Below, in pieces: positions 44,580 to 52,839 of a stretch of 64,000 nucleotides of DNA. Origin of the DNA: Salirhabdus sp. Marseille-P4669 (GTDB lineage Bacteria; Bacillota; Bacilli; Bacillales; Alkalibacillaceae); contig NZ_OEQK01000007.1 in the NCBI RefSeq assembly GCF_900240405.1, positions 186,001 to 250,000 of the forward strand, read 5' to 3'. Position numbers and translations under genes: made by a program. Numbering within the stretch: position 1 is the first letter of the stretch; every line of letters starts with the position of its first letter. Below the pieces are notes generated by a model, which did no database searches, was not told the DNA's origin, and was given only the letters and a program-made list of their open reading frames with translations.

Positions 44580-45775
44580 AATATGCACAGCCTGATGTAC
44601 AGGGGCAATTTGGGATATATGGAGGTCGTTATATTCCAGAAACCCTTATGCAAGCAGTCATTGAATTGGAAAAGGCGTACAAGGAAGCAACAAGTGATCC
44701 GGAATTTCAAGAGGAGCTAAACTATTATTTAAAAAACTATATTGGTAGGGAAAATCCATTATATTTTGCCGAGAACTTAACCGAAAAGCTTGGCGGTGCA
44801 AAAATCTATTTGAAGCGGGAGGATTTGAACCATACCGGAGCACATAAAATTAACAACACGATTGGGCAAGCCTTACTAGCAAAGCGGATGGGGAAACAAA
44901 AAATAGTAGCCGAGACTGGTGCAGGACAGCATGGGGTAGCAACAGCAACTGTTTGTGCTCTATTAAATCTAGAATGTGTTGTATTTATGGGGCAAGAGGA
45001 TATAAAGAGGCAAAAGCTAAATGTGTTTCGTATGGAGCTGTTAGGTGCGAAGGTAATAGGGGTTAAGCAAGGCAGTGCTACGTTAAAGGACGCCGTAAAT
45101 GAAGCATTGCGCTATTGGGTAACAAATGTTGCGGATACCCATTATATTATTGGTTCGGTGCTCGGGCCACATCCGTTTCCTACTATCGTTCGGGACTTTC
45201 AAAGTGTTATAGGGAATGAGACGAAGCGTCAGTTTGCGGAAGTAGAAAATAGGCTCCCAGATGCTGTTGTTGCTTGTATAGGTGGAGGAAGCAATGCAAT
45301 GGGAATGTTTTATCCCTTTTTAGAGGACCAGGAGGTGGAGCTCTACGGTGTGGAAGCTGCCGGCAGTGGAATCGATACTGATGAACATGCAGCCTCCCTA
45401 ACGAAAGGGTCTGTTGGAGCTTTGCATGGGGCCATGATGTATTTGCTTCAGGATGACAATGGTCAGATTCAAGAAGCGCATTCCGTATCGGCAGGACTCG
45501 ATTATCCCGGAGTCGGTCCAGAGCATAGTTATTTAAAGGACATTGGCAGGGTGCATTACACGTCGGTTACCGACAAGGAAGCATTGGAAGGATTCCAGCT
45601 ATTATGCAAAACAGAAGGAATTATTCCAGCATTGGAAAGCTCCCATGCGGTGTATTACGCGGCTCAACTTGCGAAAAATCTGCCTACCATTAAGTCGATT
45701 GTGATTTGTTTATCTGGCCGTGGCGACAAGGATGTAGAAACGATAAAAGGATTGTTAGGAGGGACCGATGCATGA
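44576..45775 (+). CDS. trpB: Tryptophan synthase beta subunit
   Basis: This 399-residue PLP enzyme condenses indole with serine. The PLP Lys is in [18 protein letters not shown], the glycine loop is [14 protein letters not shown] and [10 protein letters not shown] binds the cofactor phosphate. [14 protein letters not shown] is the subunit-communication region. The C-terminus [11 protein letters not shown] and [12 protein letters not shown] are typical. The trpA start overlaps its stop (ATGA). Confidence 0.97.
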   Translation: MKYAQPDVQGQFGIYGGRYIPETLMQAVIELEKAYKEATSDPEFQEELNYYLKNYIGRENPLYFAENLTEKLGGAKIYLKREDLNHTGAHKINNTIGQALLAKRMGKQKIVAETGAGQHGVATATVCALLNLECVVFMGQEDIKRQKLNVFRMELLGAKVIGVKQGSATLKDAVNEALRYWVTNVADTHYIIGSVLGPHPFPTIVRDFQSVIGNETKRQFAEVENRLPDAVVACIGGGSNAMGMFYPFLEDQEVELYGVEAAGSGIDTDEHAASLTKGSVGALHGAMMYLLQDDNGQIQEAHSVSAGLDYPGVGPEHSYLKDIGRVHYTSVTDKEALEGFQLLCKTEGIIPALESSHAVYYAAQLAKNLPTIKSIVICLSGRGDKDVETIKGLLGGTDA

Positions 45776-46560
45776 GCAAGCATAAACTCGATGCGGCTTT
45801 TCAGAAGGTAAAAGACAATGGGGAAAAGGCGTTTGTTCCATATATAATGGCTGGGGATGGTGGACTCGATACGCTAAAGGAGAAAATAGTATTTTTGCAG
45901 GAAGCGGGTGTGACAGCAATCGAGCTTGGCATTCCATTTTCCGACCCAGTTGCAGATGGACCGACCATCCAAGAAGCAGGGATGCGCGCCTTAGAACAAG
46001 GAACCTCACTACGAGATGTGTTGCATTATATAAAGGAAATCCAAGAAGACGTCTATGTACCGATAGTATTGATGACTTATTTTAATCCCATTTATCAATT
46101 GGGATTGGAGCGTTTTGGCCAAAAGGCTCGAGAAGCTGGAGTAAGTGGCCTCATTATACCGGATTTGCCTTTCGAACAGTCCGCTATGATTCGTGGCACA
46201 TTACGGAAAAATGATCTTGCTTTGATCCAGCTCGTTTCCTTAACAAGTCCAAAGGAGCGCATCCAAAAAATTGCTGAGCATTCGGAAGGATTTTTGTATG
46301 CTGTAACGGTGAACGGAATCACAGGGGAGCGGAGTGCCGTCCACGACAATTTAGAAACGCATTTAGCAGAAATTCAATCCTACGCCCAAACCCCAGTGTT
46401 AGCTGGCTTTGGTATTTCCACACCAGAGCATGTTCAGCGCATTGGGGCGATGTGTGACGGTGTCATTGTCGGAAGTAAAATTATTACGCTGTGGAACGAA
46501 GGGAAACAGGATGAAATTTTAAAGTTAGTGAAGGCAAGTAAAGGGATAAGCGTGTCATAA
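45772..46560 (+). CDS. trpA: Tryptophan synthase alpha subunit
   Basis: This 262-residue TIM-barrel subunit releases indole from indole-glycerol phosphate. Catalytic Glu is in [21 protein letters not shown] and the Asp is in the same segment. [11 protein letters not shown] and [15 protein letters not shown] with GVIVGSKII complete the phosphate site. ATG 45772 overlaps the trpB stop and has AGGAGGG upstream. The last trp gene is followed by a hairpin. Confidence 0.96.
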   Translation: MSKHKLDAAFQKVKDNGEKAFVPYIMAGDGGLDTLKEKIVFLQEAGVTAIELGIPFSDPVADGPTIQEAGMRALEQGTSLRDVLHYIKEIQEDVYVPIVLMTYFNPIYQLGLERFGQKAREAGVSGLIIPDLPFEQSAMIRGTLRKNDLALIQLVSLTSPKERIQKIAEHSEGFLYAVTVNGITGERSAVHDNLETHLAEIQSYAQTPVLAGFGISTPEHVQRIGAMCDGVIVGSKIITLWNEGKQDEILKLVKASKGISVS

Positions 46561-46564
46561 GGGG

Positions 46565-46600
46565 AGCGTGGTCTGCATTCGGAATGCAGACCAATTGCCA
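46565..46600 (+). terminator. Strong hairpin after trpA, no T-run
   Basis: GGTCTGCATT and AATGCAGACC form a 10-bp stem with 3-base loop, extendable by CGTGG/CCACG. There is no run of T, so it may stabilise the 3' end or act with another factor. Confidence 0.55.
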
Positions 46601-46685
46601 CGTAAGTGTAAAATTTCAATAAAGTTTCCTCTCATTGAAAAGCGTTATGTCACAATGCACTTAAAAAGATTGGAGTGATGAGGGG

Positions 46686-46892
46686 ATGGGTTTTCTACAC
46701 TGGTATGATTGGATTCAACCAACGAATCCTTATGCAGCACTATTCTTTGGCTGTTTATTAACGCTTATTGTTGCAATCGTTGTTTGGTTTGATACAAAGA
46801 GCGGTAAAACGACGTCCATCGTTTGTGGAACAGGTCTTTGTGTAACGATTGTTGGTGTCGCGCTACTGTACGTTCTTGGTTTTTATGGATAA
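46686..46892 (+). CDS. Small membrane protein, unknown
   Basis: This 68-residue protein consists mainly of two membrane helices (about residues 17-34 and 43-65) joined by a short polar loop (FDTKSGKTTS), with N-terminal MGFLHWYDWIQPTNPYAA. AGTGATGAGGGG precedes the ATG. No family is recognised and nothing in the context gives a role. Confidence 0.65.
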   Translation: MGFLHWYDWIQPTNPYAALFFGCLLTLIVAIVVWFDTKSGKTTSIVCGTGLCVTIVGVALLYVLGFYG

Positions 46893-46947
46893 AAATCATG
46901 CATAATCTTATTCCTTTTATGGGACATTACTACTGAGGTGATGGATG

Positions 46948-47382
46948 ATGAAAAAAATAGGAATTCTTTTATCTTTACTCACATTGTGCCTTGTCCCATT
47001 TCAGCTTACTGTACAGGCAAAAGTGAATTGTCCTTCTGGAGAGCAATTGATCGAAACATCTGCAAATGACAAGGACGAACTATTAGAAGCATTGAAGAAG
47101 CTTGTGCCGAGTACATATAGTGAAAGTGACTATGGAAATTATTTTTCCAAGTGGGACGTAGAAACAGCCCTTCCTTTACCGAAAACAGTCGGAAAAGCCA
47201 AGGATGAGGTGTACTACAAAATGGCACAAAACTATTGTGGAGAAAAGGTAGCAGACAAATCTTGGTTGGTTCGCTTGCACTTTCCACTATGGGAAGGAAA
47301 AAGTGACAGTGCAGTAGAAGGACAAGTGTACTTAGCAAAAAGTAAAGAAGACGGCTGGTTTGTATGGCATCGCTACAAGTAA
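46948..47382 (+). CDS. Secreted protein of unknown function
   Basis: This 144-residue protein has a clear signal peptide (KKIGILLSLLTLCLVPFQLTVQA, cleavage near residue 23) and a mature domain of about 120 residues with two Cys (NCPSGEQL and NYCGEKV) that could pair outside the cell. The C-terminal half resembles a small extracytoplasmic beta domain (WLVRLHFPLWEGKSDSAVEGQVYLAK). ATG 46948 and an adjacent ATG 46945 are both possible after GAGGTG. No family recognised. Confidence 0.7.
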   Translation: MKKIGILLSLLTLCLVPFQLTVQAKVNCPSGEQLIETSANDKDELLEALKKLVPSTYSESDYGNYFSKWDVETALPLPKTVGKAKDEVYYKMAQNYCGEKVADKSWLVRLHFPLWEGKSDSAVEGQVYLAKSKEDGWFVWHRYK

Positions 47383-47390
47383 GAAAGGAG

Positions 47391-47423
47391 AAGCGTTAAT
47401 CGATTGAGGATTAACGCTTTTTC
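47391..47423 (+). terminator. Terminator after secreted protein gene
   Basis: AAGCGTTAATC and GATTAACGCTT form an 11-bp stem with 7-base loop and TTTTTC tail; it also faces the convergent hydrolase gene. Confidence 0.9.
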
Positions 47424-47425
47424 TT

Positions 47426-48256
47426 TTAAGCAGAATGGGTGTGCTGAAGATGATTTTCAAGAATGGCGTTGATCATATGTAACGAATCCCATTCTCCTGA
47501 TGAAAACAGGATGATTGGATATTTTTTTGGGAAAAGCTGATTGCGAATTTCTACTGGGGTATGACCATCCTCATGTAGCTGGATCACCGTACCTTGCAGC
47601 TCCTCTAAATAGGCAAGCTTTCTTTGCAATGCCTCTCGCCCATTCTTCAAATATCCAGCATGGCTACAAAATACATCCTCGAAATGATACGTAAGTACTT
47701 TCTTCAAAGATGCAATTGTCGTTATTATATTCTCCTCGCGTAACACAACCTTCGTTTTTTCCTGACAGTACAAGTCTCCCGTAAATAGTTGCCCTGTTTC
47801 CTGATTTAAAAAAGCAACATGATCCATTGCATGACCAGGTGTTTCAATGACATCCCAAGTAGCAGTTCGGGATTTGAAGGTTTTGCCAAGCGCTTGTGCA
47901 TGAAAAGGACCTCTACTTCCCCAAAATACTTTCCGGTAAAGGGGATAATCTGCCTTCTTTGTGCAATATTCCAGCTTTCCGTCACTCATATAAATCGGTA
48001 AATGCAGCTCCTGCTGCAAATAAGAGGCACAGCCAGTATGGTCCTCATGATAATGGGTAATGACTACCTGATCGATATCCTGTTGTTTAAAAAATGGTAT
48101 GCATTCCTTTTTCAGCGATTTAGCGTTCGTATCAATTAACACCCCATCCACAACGAAGCAATGTACATTCAAGCGAATCCCTCGAAAAGAAACGGTACCA
48201 TTTGCCATATGAACATTGTTTATTGTTTCTTTGGTAAAATGCTTCTTCAACAACAT
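47426..48256 (-). CDS. MBL-fold metallo-hydrolase
   Basis: This 276-residue metallo-beta-lactamase-fold hydrolase has the zinc motif VVITHYHEDHTGC (HxHxDH) near residue 75, a further His in IETPGHAMDHVAF and Asp in LFTGDLYCQEK, all metal ligands in their usual order. A C-terminal helical extension (EALQRKLAYLEELQGTVIQ) is typical of the YcbL/LACTB2-like subgroup with a winged C-terminus. The substrate is unknown. A FadR-like palindrome lies in its promoter region. AGGAGG precedes the ATG. Confidence 0.9.
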   Translation of the reverse strand: MLLKKHFTKETINNVHMANGTVSFRGIRLNVHCFVVDGVLIDTNAKSLKKECIPFFKQQDIDQVVITHYHEDHTGCASYLQQELHLPIYMSDGKLEYCTKKADYPLYRKVFWGSRGPFHAQALGKTFKSRTATWDVIETPGHAMDHVAFLNQETGQLFTGDLYCQEKTKVVLREENIITTIASLKKVLTYHFEDVFCSHAGYLKNGREALQRKLAYLEELQGTVIQLHEDGHTPVEIRNQLFPKKYPIILFSSGEWDSLHMINAILENHLQHTHSA

Positions 48257-48289
48257 GTAGGATACCTCCTTTGTTCAAGATTATCACAA

Positions 48290-48309
48290 AATGAATGAGT
48301 ATTCATTAC
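48290..48309. promoter_or_regulatory. FadR-like operator upstream of the MBL hydrolase
   Basis: AATGAAT and ATTCATT are perfect inverted 7-mers 4 bases apart. The 18-mer beginning TGAATGAGTATTCATT matches the B. subtilis FadR consensus TGAATGANTANTCATTCA at all but the last two positions. It lies 34-53 bases upstream of the hydrolase start codon, over the expected promoter. Confidence 0.5.
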
Positions 48310-48429
48310 TTGTTTTTGTCGGAGGAGGGTCTGCTCTCCTTTTTAATAGCAAATTTTTAATTTAAGGTTGTACCACAATATGCTTACATGTAAAATATGG
48401 TAATAGTGTGATTTTCGGAGGTTAAGGTG

Positions 48430-48729
48430 ATGCAAAACACATCGTTTCGATTAAGCTGCCATCGTGCTCTAATTGGTGCCATTCCAAAGAAACTAAAAGG
48501 TTTAAAAGTGAAAATAGAAAAGGGCCATCTTCTCGTTTGGCATGCCTATTTTGATCAAGCACCAACAGAAGAGGAGAAAGAAAACTTGAGTGTTGCCTGT
48601 ACGGAGGTTATTGCCGATATCCCAAATATAACCGCAGTAGATGAGAGATACATGGTGCATCCAGGACCGTTGCGTACAAAAGATGAACCTTATTCTAATT
48701 GGGCTTTTTTTAGATGGGAGCAAGAGTAA
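48430..48729 (+). CDS. Conserved-looking small protein, unknown
   Basis: This 99-residue soluble protein begins MQNTSFRLSCHRALIGAIPKKL and ends EPYSNWAFFRWEQE. It has no membrane segment. Alternating hydrophobic strands and a central acidic helix (PTEEEKENLSVACTEVIADI) suggest a compact alpha/beta fold. GGAGGTTAAGG lies upstream of ATG 48430; an in-frame GTG at 48427 is less well spaced. I do not recognise the family with certainty. Confidence 0.7.
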   Translation: MQNTSFRLSCHRALIGAIPKKLKGLKVKIEKGHLLVWHAYFDQAPTEEEKENLSVACTEVIADIPNITAVDERYMVHPGPLRTKDEPYSNWAFFRWEQE

Positions 48730-48830
48730 TGATGCTGTTGGATAAGCGCCAGATAAAAGGAAATGTAACCAAGAATCAATACGTGACGTCTATTAGGTTG
48801 TAACTAATCAAACAATAGTGAGGGATTACA

Positions 48831-49304
48831 ATGAAAAATGGACGAATTACAGTTGTACTACTTATTCTAGGAATGATGCTGTTCGGCTGCTCTTACAACG
48901 ATGCGGAACTAAGCGGCTCCAAACCTCCAAATGCGATGATTGAAATCAATGAGGATACATATGAAACAACCCTCGGAACATATTGCTGGGGTGCAGGAGA
49001 TCAAGGAGTCTGTGTAGATACAGCTGGACCAAAAGAATTGGTAAAGGATAAGGAAACGATTAAAGTGAACGCAGGTGACATGATCACTATTGTAATGGAC
49101 TATGAACCAAAACCAACGGAAACAGAGCTTATCCAAATAGACGAAGAGAAGGAAGTAAAGGTCGATGTACTGGACAACCGTTTTCAGGCTCCAAATGAAA
49201 AGGGCGTTTACTATTATTCCTATGGAGTATGGTGGTTGGATGATGAGGACCCGAATGTTTCGAATGGGGATGCTTTTTATGCGTTTGTGATTGAGGTGAA
49301 GTAG
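48831..49304 (+). CDS. Putative lipoprotein
   Basis: This 157-residue protein has a lipoprotein signal peptide ending in LFGC (Cys near residue 20), followed by a mature region with two further Cys (TYCWGAGDQGVCVDT) and a C-terminal strand-rich domain (GVYYYSYGVWWLDDED). It is probably surface-anchored. No family recognised. It may share a transcript with the following small membrane and DUF3139 genes, which are closely spaced on the same strand. Confidence 0.75.
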   Translation: MKNGRITVVLLILGMMLFGCSYNDAELSGSKPPNAMIEINEDTYETTLGTYCWGAGDQGVCVDTAGPKELVKDKETIKVNAGDMITIVMDYEPKPTETELIQIDEEKEVKVDVLDNRFQAPNEKGVYYYSYGVWWLDDEDPNVSNGDAFYAFVIEVK

Positions 49305-49320
49305 AGAGGGGGAAGCGGAC

Positions 49321-49758
49321 ATTACAAACAAACATTTATTCGTATTAATTGGTTTTTACGTATTGGCATTATTATTAAATATCGTACCATCGTTAAAATA
49401 TCCTGATTCAACAATACAAATAGTTCATTTGCTCGCAAGCTTATTCGTGTTGCTAGCATTGCTTCTGTATACCAAAGTAGGTACGAAAAATCTATTTATA
49501 TTCTCTATCTTTGGTATCATTTCTGGATTATTCATTTATTTGATCAAAATGTTTGAGTCTACTATCACAACGTATCCAATACTAGATGCACTAGCATCCA
49601 TACAGTATCTATTTTATGTCGTGTTCACAACCCCGTTATTCGGTATTAATGTATTGCTTGATTTAAACTATGCTATGTTTTCATTGGTTATATCCGTTGT
49701 TTACGTTGTGGCTTTCGTATGTTGTTTTTACTTTAATAAGAAGAGGGAACAGATTTAG
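49321..49758 (+). CDS. Membrane protein of unknown function, apparent ATT start
   Basis: The reading frame codes for about four membrane helices and a final KKREQI tail. The only classical initiator is TTG 49363, but it would cut off the first half of the N-terminal helix (HLFVLIGFYVLALLLNIVP). An ATT at 49321, 10 bases after GAGGGGG, gives 145 residues with a complete helix. No ATG, GTG or TTG lies between the upstream in-frame stop (49297) and that ATT. Whether ATT is used, or the start was lost, is open. Confidence 0.6.
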   Translation: MTNKHLFVLIGFYVLALLLNIVPSLKYPDSTIQIVHLLASLFVLLALLLYTKVGTKNLFIFSIFGIISGLFIYLIKMFESTITTYPILDALASIQYLFYVVFTTPLFGINVLLDLNYAMFSLVISVVYVVAFVCCFYFNKKREQI

Positions 49759-49772
49759 GGGAGACTAAAGGT

Positions 49773-50192
49773 ATGAATAAGAGAGAGAAAATATCTTTAA
49801 TTATAAGTTTAATGGTGATTATTATCATCGTTGCAATTCCAGTCTATTTTATTTATTCATTAAATAATGGTAACCCTTTACATAAATACATTACCAATAA
49901 GTACATCCCACCCTATTTGGAGGAGAAAGGGTATACAGATACAGACTTTCAAGAGATAGGTTATGTCCAACCAAAACATACAATAAACAATGATTTTTAT
50001 CATGGGCATTATATGGTAGTTTTCAAAGACGAACCCGATACTACCTATTATTATGGTGTTACGAAAAAGGGAAAAGAAGTGCATCAATTCTGTGAAAAAG
50101 ATCGAGAAACTTCTGATGGTGTGAACTATTCCATAGAGACAGGTTCCAAACATAGCGAGGAAACCTGTATAAATTCCCTTGAAAATAGGTAG
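49773..50192 (+). CDS. DUF3139 family membrane-anchored protein
   Basis: This 139-residue protein has an N-terminal membrane anchor (ISLIISLMVIIIIVAIPVYFIYSL) followed by HKYITNKYIPPYLEEKGY and an extracytoplasmic domain with YYGVTKKGKEVHQFCEKD, the DUF3139 arrangement. It is AT-rich and lies 14 bases after the previous membrane-protein gene, with AGGGGAGACTAAAGG upstream. Function is unknown. Confidence 0.75.
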   Translation: MNKREKISLIISLMVIIIIVAIPVYFIYSLNNGNPLHKYITNKYIPPYLEEKGYTDTDFQEIGYVQPKHTINNDFYHGHYMVVFKDEPDTTYYYGVTKKGKEVHQFCEKDRETSDGVNYSIETGSKHSEETCINSLENR

Positions 50193-50277
50193 GATGAAAG
50201 GTTTATGAATTACTAGGTTAATAGGAGAATACTTGGTTTCGGAATATAAACCACACCCAAAAAGGGAGGTAACGAAA

Positions 50278-51048
50278 TTGAAAGTAGATACCATCATACA
50301 GGTTAATGAAACAAATCTAGCGGAAACGGGCTGTTTTTGCCTACGAAGCAAGCCGAAGTCAGACGGATATCAAAATAAAAATGATTGGCTGATGAAGCAG
50401 TTTCAAGATGGCTTACAGTATATCAAAATCATGGATGAGGATAAGGTGGCGGGATTTATAGAGTATACTCCGATTGAGCATTCTTCACGAGTGGTCTATG
50501 GGGAAAATTACATCGTCATCCACTGCTTGTGGGTTCAACTAACTGGAAAAGGACACGCCACGACACTTATTCAACAATGTATAGCGTATGCGAAGCGAGA
50601 GAATAAAGCTGGTGTCATTGTAGTAACTAATGAAGAAACATCCTGGACGCCGGGTAAGGATGTGTTTTTGAAAAATGGGTTTGAAGAAATTGCTCAAGCA
50701 CCCTATGGCTTTGCATTGCTTGTTTATAAATTGGACGCAACGCAAGAGGAGCCATATTTTCCAGATGATTGGGAGGAGCGGCTGGAGCGGTTCGATGATT
50801 TAACCATCCTGCGTACCTATCAATGCCCATTTGTAGATGTAGCAACGGACAATGTGGTTCTGGCTGCAAATAAGCTCGGGTTACCTGTAGAGGTGATTGA
50901 TTTTCAAAGTCGCACGGAGCTGCTCGAGCTATCGCCTACTCCATATGGAATATATGGCGTCATTTATAAACAAAAATTAATCGGTTACCACCGACTTACA
51001 GCGCATTCTGCATTGAAGCGGCTGAAGGAAGTTTCATTATCGGATTGA
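50278..51048 (+). CDS. yoaP: GNAT acetyltransferase with YoaP-type C-terminal domain
   Basis: This 256-residue protein has an N-terminal GNAT domain (YIVIHCLWVQLTGKGHATTLIQQCIAYAKREN around residues 80-110) and a C-terminal domain ending in YGIYGVIYKQKLIGYHRLTAHSALKRL. The CPFVDVATDNVV segment resembles a thioredoxin-like active-site helix, as in YoaP. TTG 50278 is chosen because GGGAGGT lies 7 bases upstream; an in-frame TTG at 50233 is further off. Function is unknown; the symbol is by domain layout. Confidence 0.78.
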   Translation: MKVDTIIQVNETNLAETGCFCLRSKPKSDGYQNKNDWLMKQFQDGLQYIKIMDEDKVAGFIEYTPIEHSSRVVYGENYIVIHCLWVQLTGKGHATTLIQQCIAYAKRENKAGVIVVTNEETSWTPGKDVFLKNGFEEIAQAPYGFALLVYKLDATQEEPYFPDDWEERLERFDDLTILRTYQCPFVDVATDNVVLAANKLGLPVEVIDFQSRTELLELSPTPYGIYGVIYKQKLIGYHRLTAHSALKRLKEVSLSD

Positions 51049-51073
51049 AAAGTTTTCATTTCTATGATAAATT
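51045..51073 (+). promoter_or_regulatory. Candidate promoter of the His leader
   Basis: TTGAAA (51045-51050) and TAAATT (51068-51073) are 17 bases apart, just before the leader peptide SD. A transcript would start near 51080. Confidence 0.5.
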
Positions 51074-51095
51074 AATACAAATTTGAGGTGGTCAC

Positions 51096-51152
51096 ATGGC
51101 GTCACGCACTTATTTCATAAATAGTTCTCAACTACATCATCATCACAATTAG
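51096..51152 (+). CDS. Histidine-rich leader peptide of the hisS attenuator
   Basis: This is an 18-codon ORF with SD GAGGTGG (51085-51091). Its product is MASRTYFINSSQLHHHHN, with four consecutive His codons (CAT CAT CAT CAC, 51135-51146) two codons before the stop. A long hairpin begins at the stop codon: AGCCTT (51151-51156) pairs with AAGGCT (51188-51193), with inner CTAT/ATAG and CGATT/AATCG. An intrinsic terminator follows, then hisS. This is the layout of translation-sensing attenuation as in enterobacterial hisL. It is far shorter than gene-finder limits. Confidence 0.75.
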   Translation: MASRTYFINSSQLHHHHN

Positions 51153-51202
51153 CCTTGCTATTCGATTTTTTCATAATCGTATATAGGAAGGCTACTTCTC
51201 AT

Positions 51203-51252
51203 GAACCGCATTTGATTAAGTAAAACACTTAAATCAAGTGCGGTTCTTTTTT
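51203..51252 (+). terminator. Attenuator terminator upstream of hisS
   Basis: GAACCGCA with TGCGGTTC, extended by TTTGATT with AATCAAG and AAGT with ACTT, is followed by TTTTTT, ending 26 bases before the hisS start. AAGTGCG in its 3' arm (51236-51242) is complementary to CGCACTT in the leader ORF (51105-51111). TGATTA in its 5' arm can pair with TAATCG in the preceding hairpin (51174-51179). Confidence 0.85.
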
Positions 51253-51277
51253 ATTTACATTAAAGGAGGAATAGAAA

Positions 51278-52558
51278 ATGAAGAAAATGGATTATCAAAA
51301 TGTGAAGGGTACCCAGGATTATTTGCCAAATGACGAGGTGATACGAAGAGAGATTCGCCGGACATTGGAGGATGTCTTTATTCAATATGGTTGTAAGCCG
51401 TTGGAGACACCTATTTTAAATTACACGGAGCTGCTTGCATCGAAATATGGTGGGGGTGCCGAAATATTAGAGGAAATGTATACTTTAACCGACCGTGGGG
51501 AAAGAGATTTAGCACTGCGCTATGATCTGACCATCCCTTTTGCCAAGGTGGTAGCGATGAATCCTACTATTGGAATGCCTTTTAAACGATATGAAATAGG
51601 CAAGGTGTTCCGAGATGGACCTATTAAACTAGGGAGATATCGAGAGTTTACGCAATGTGATGTTGATATGGTTGGGGTGGAGTCGCAAATTGCCGAGGCG
51701 GAGTTAATGATGATGGCATTGGATGCGTTCGAGCGCCTTGGTCTACAAGTGACCATTCAATACAACAATCGAAAAGTATTGGTAGGTATGCTAGAAGTTT
51801 TTGAAACGCCTACGGAAAAGGTAAATAAAGTCATACTCATTTTAGATAAGCTCGAAAAGGTAGGATTATCTGCGGTAGTAAACGAGTTAACGGAGCTACA
51901 GTTATCGGATAGGACGATTGCTTCGATTGAACAGTTTTTAACCGATGAGCGTAATACAAGCTTCCGTTATTTCGAAGCATTTAAGGAGGAAAATGAGCAA
52001 GTTCGAATGGGCTTAGCGGAACTTACCGAATTGGAATCGTATTTAGCTTCCTTTGATGTGGAAAAGCAATGTGTATTCAACCCCTTTCTTGCAAGGGGAT
52101 TAGAAATTTATACCGGTACGATATATGAGATTTTCTTAACCGATCAATCGATAAAATCCAGCATAGGCAGTGGTGGGCGGTATGATAATGCGATTGGTGG
52201 GCTGATTGGTACGAATGAAAGCTTCTCAACAGTCGGAATCTCCTTTGGTTTGGATGTCCTATATGCAGCGATTCAACAAACGAATAATGCCAAAGAAGCG
52301 GAAGTCGACTATTATATCATTCCTCTAAACGCGCAAAAAGAAGCGCTCGCAGTTGCGACGGCCTATCGACAAAAGGGCTTTAAAGTAGAGTGTGATTGGA
52401 GTAATAAGAAATTACGAAAAGCATTAGACCGTGCCAATAAGGAAGGCATTCCCTATGTAATTATTATTGGAGAAGAGGAAGTGAGGAACAATCAACTGAA
52501 AGTAAAAGATATGCGTACTGGTGAAGAAACGGTTGAAGCATTCATATTTAAATTCTGA
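51278..52558 (+). CDS. hisS: Histidine--tRNA ligase (probable second copy)
   Basis: This 426-residue class II aminoacyl-tRNA synthetase charges tRNA-His. Motif 1/2 regions KGTQDYLPND, ALRYDLTIPFAKVVA and EFTQCDVDMVG, the His-binding GGRYDNAIGGL, and GLEIYTGTIYEIF are present. The C-terminal anticodon-binding domain (DYYIIPLNAQKEALAVA to LKVKDMRTGEETVE) is intact, so it is HisRS rather than the regulatory HisZ. It stands alone, outside the usual hisS-aspS context, so it is likely an extra, starvation-inducible copy. AAAGGAGGAATAG precedes the ATG. Confidence 0.92.
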   Translation: MKKMDYQNVKGTQDYLPNDEVIRREIRRTLEDVFIQYGCKPLETPILNYTELLASKYGGGAEILEEMYTLTDRGERDLALRYDLTIPFAKVVAMNPTIGMPFKRYEIGKVFRDGPIKLGRYREFTQCDVDMVGVESQIAEAELMMMALDAFERLGLQVTIQYNNRKVLVGMLEVFETPTEKVNKVILILDKLEKVGLSAVVNELTELQLSDRTIASIEQFLTDERNTSFRYFEAFKEENEQVRMGLAELTELESYLASFDVEKQCVFNPFLARGLEIYTGTIYEIFLTDQSIKSSIGSGGRYDNAIGGLIGTNESFSTVGISFGLDVLYAAIQQTNNAKEAEVDYYIIPLNAQKEALAVATAYRQKGFKVECDWSNKKLRKALDRANKEGIPYVIIIGEEEVRNNQLKVKDMRTGEETVEAFIFKF

Positions 52559-52574
52559 ATTATAAGATAAATGG

Positions 52575-52603
52575 TATACAATGGGATCTCTATTTGCTAT
52601 AAT
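52575..52603 (+). promoter_or_regulatory. Promoter of the phosphotransferase leader
   Basis: TATACA (52575-52580), a 17-base spacer and a perfect TATAAT (52598-52603) predict a start near 52610. Confidence 0.6.
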
Positions 52604-52643
52604 ATCCAATGTTAGGAAATAATGAAAAAAGGAAGGTGATATT

Positions 52644-52730
52644 GTGGTTATGGAAAAATTTCATGTAAGAGCAAAAGTGCTACGTTTCCCAATATCTTAT
52701 CTTCCGTGTACAAACAAATCGATAAATTAA
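52644..52730 (+). CDS. Short leader ORF upstream of phosphotransferase
   Basis: This 28-codon ORF starts at GTG 52644 (or ATG 52650) after GGAAGGTGAT. The product includes KFHVRAKVLRFPISYLP. It lies between a good promoter and an intrinsic terminator, then the phosphotransferase gene. Arg-Ala-Lys is an Arg/Lys-x-Arg/Lys pattern of the kind that stalls macrolide-bound ribosomes, and LRFP resembles the ErmDL leader. CTACG...TCC within the ORF (52680-52689) can pair with GGA...CGTAG in the terminator 5' arm. Regulation by stalling is inference. Confidence 0.55.
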   Translation: MVMEKFHVRAKVLRFPISYLPCTNKSIN

Positions 52731-52735
52731 CAAGT

Positions 52736-52769
52736 GGACTATCGTAGGATGCGATGGTCCTTTTATTTT
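52736..52769 (+). terminator. Terminator between leader ORF and phosphotransferase
   Basis: GGACTATCG and CGATGGTCC form a 9-bp stem (one G-T pair) with 7-base loop, followed by TTTTATTTT. It lies 70 bases before the gene, in the position of an attenuator. Confidence 0.8.
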
Positions 52770-52839
52770 GACTATAAAGATCGGGCACGTAGATATCCTA
52801 ATTCTTATGCTCTTGCTCAAAATTAGGAGGAACATATCT

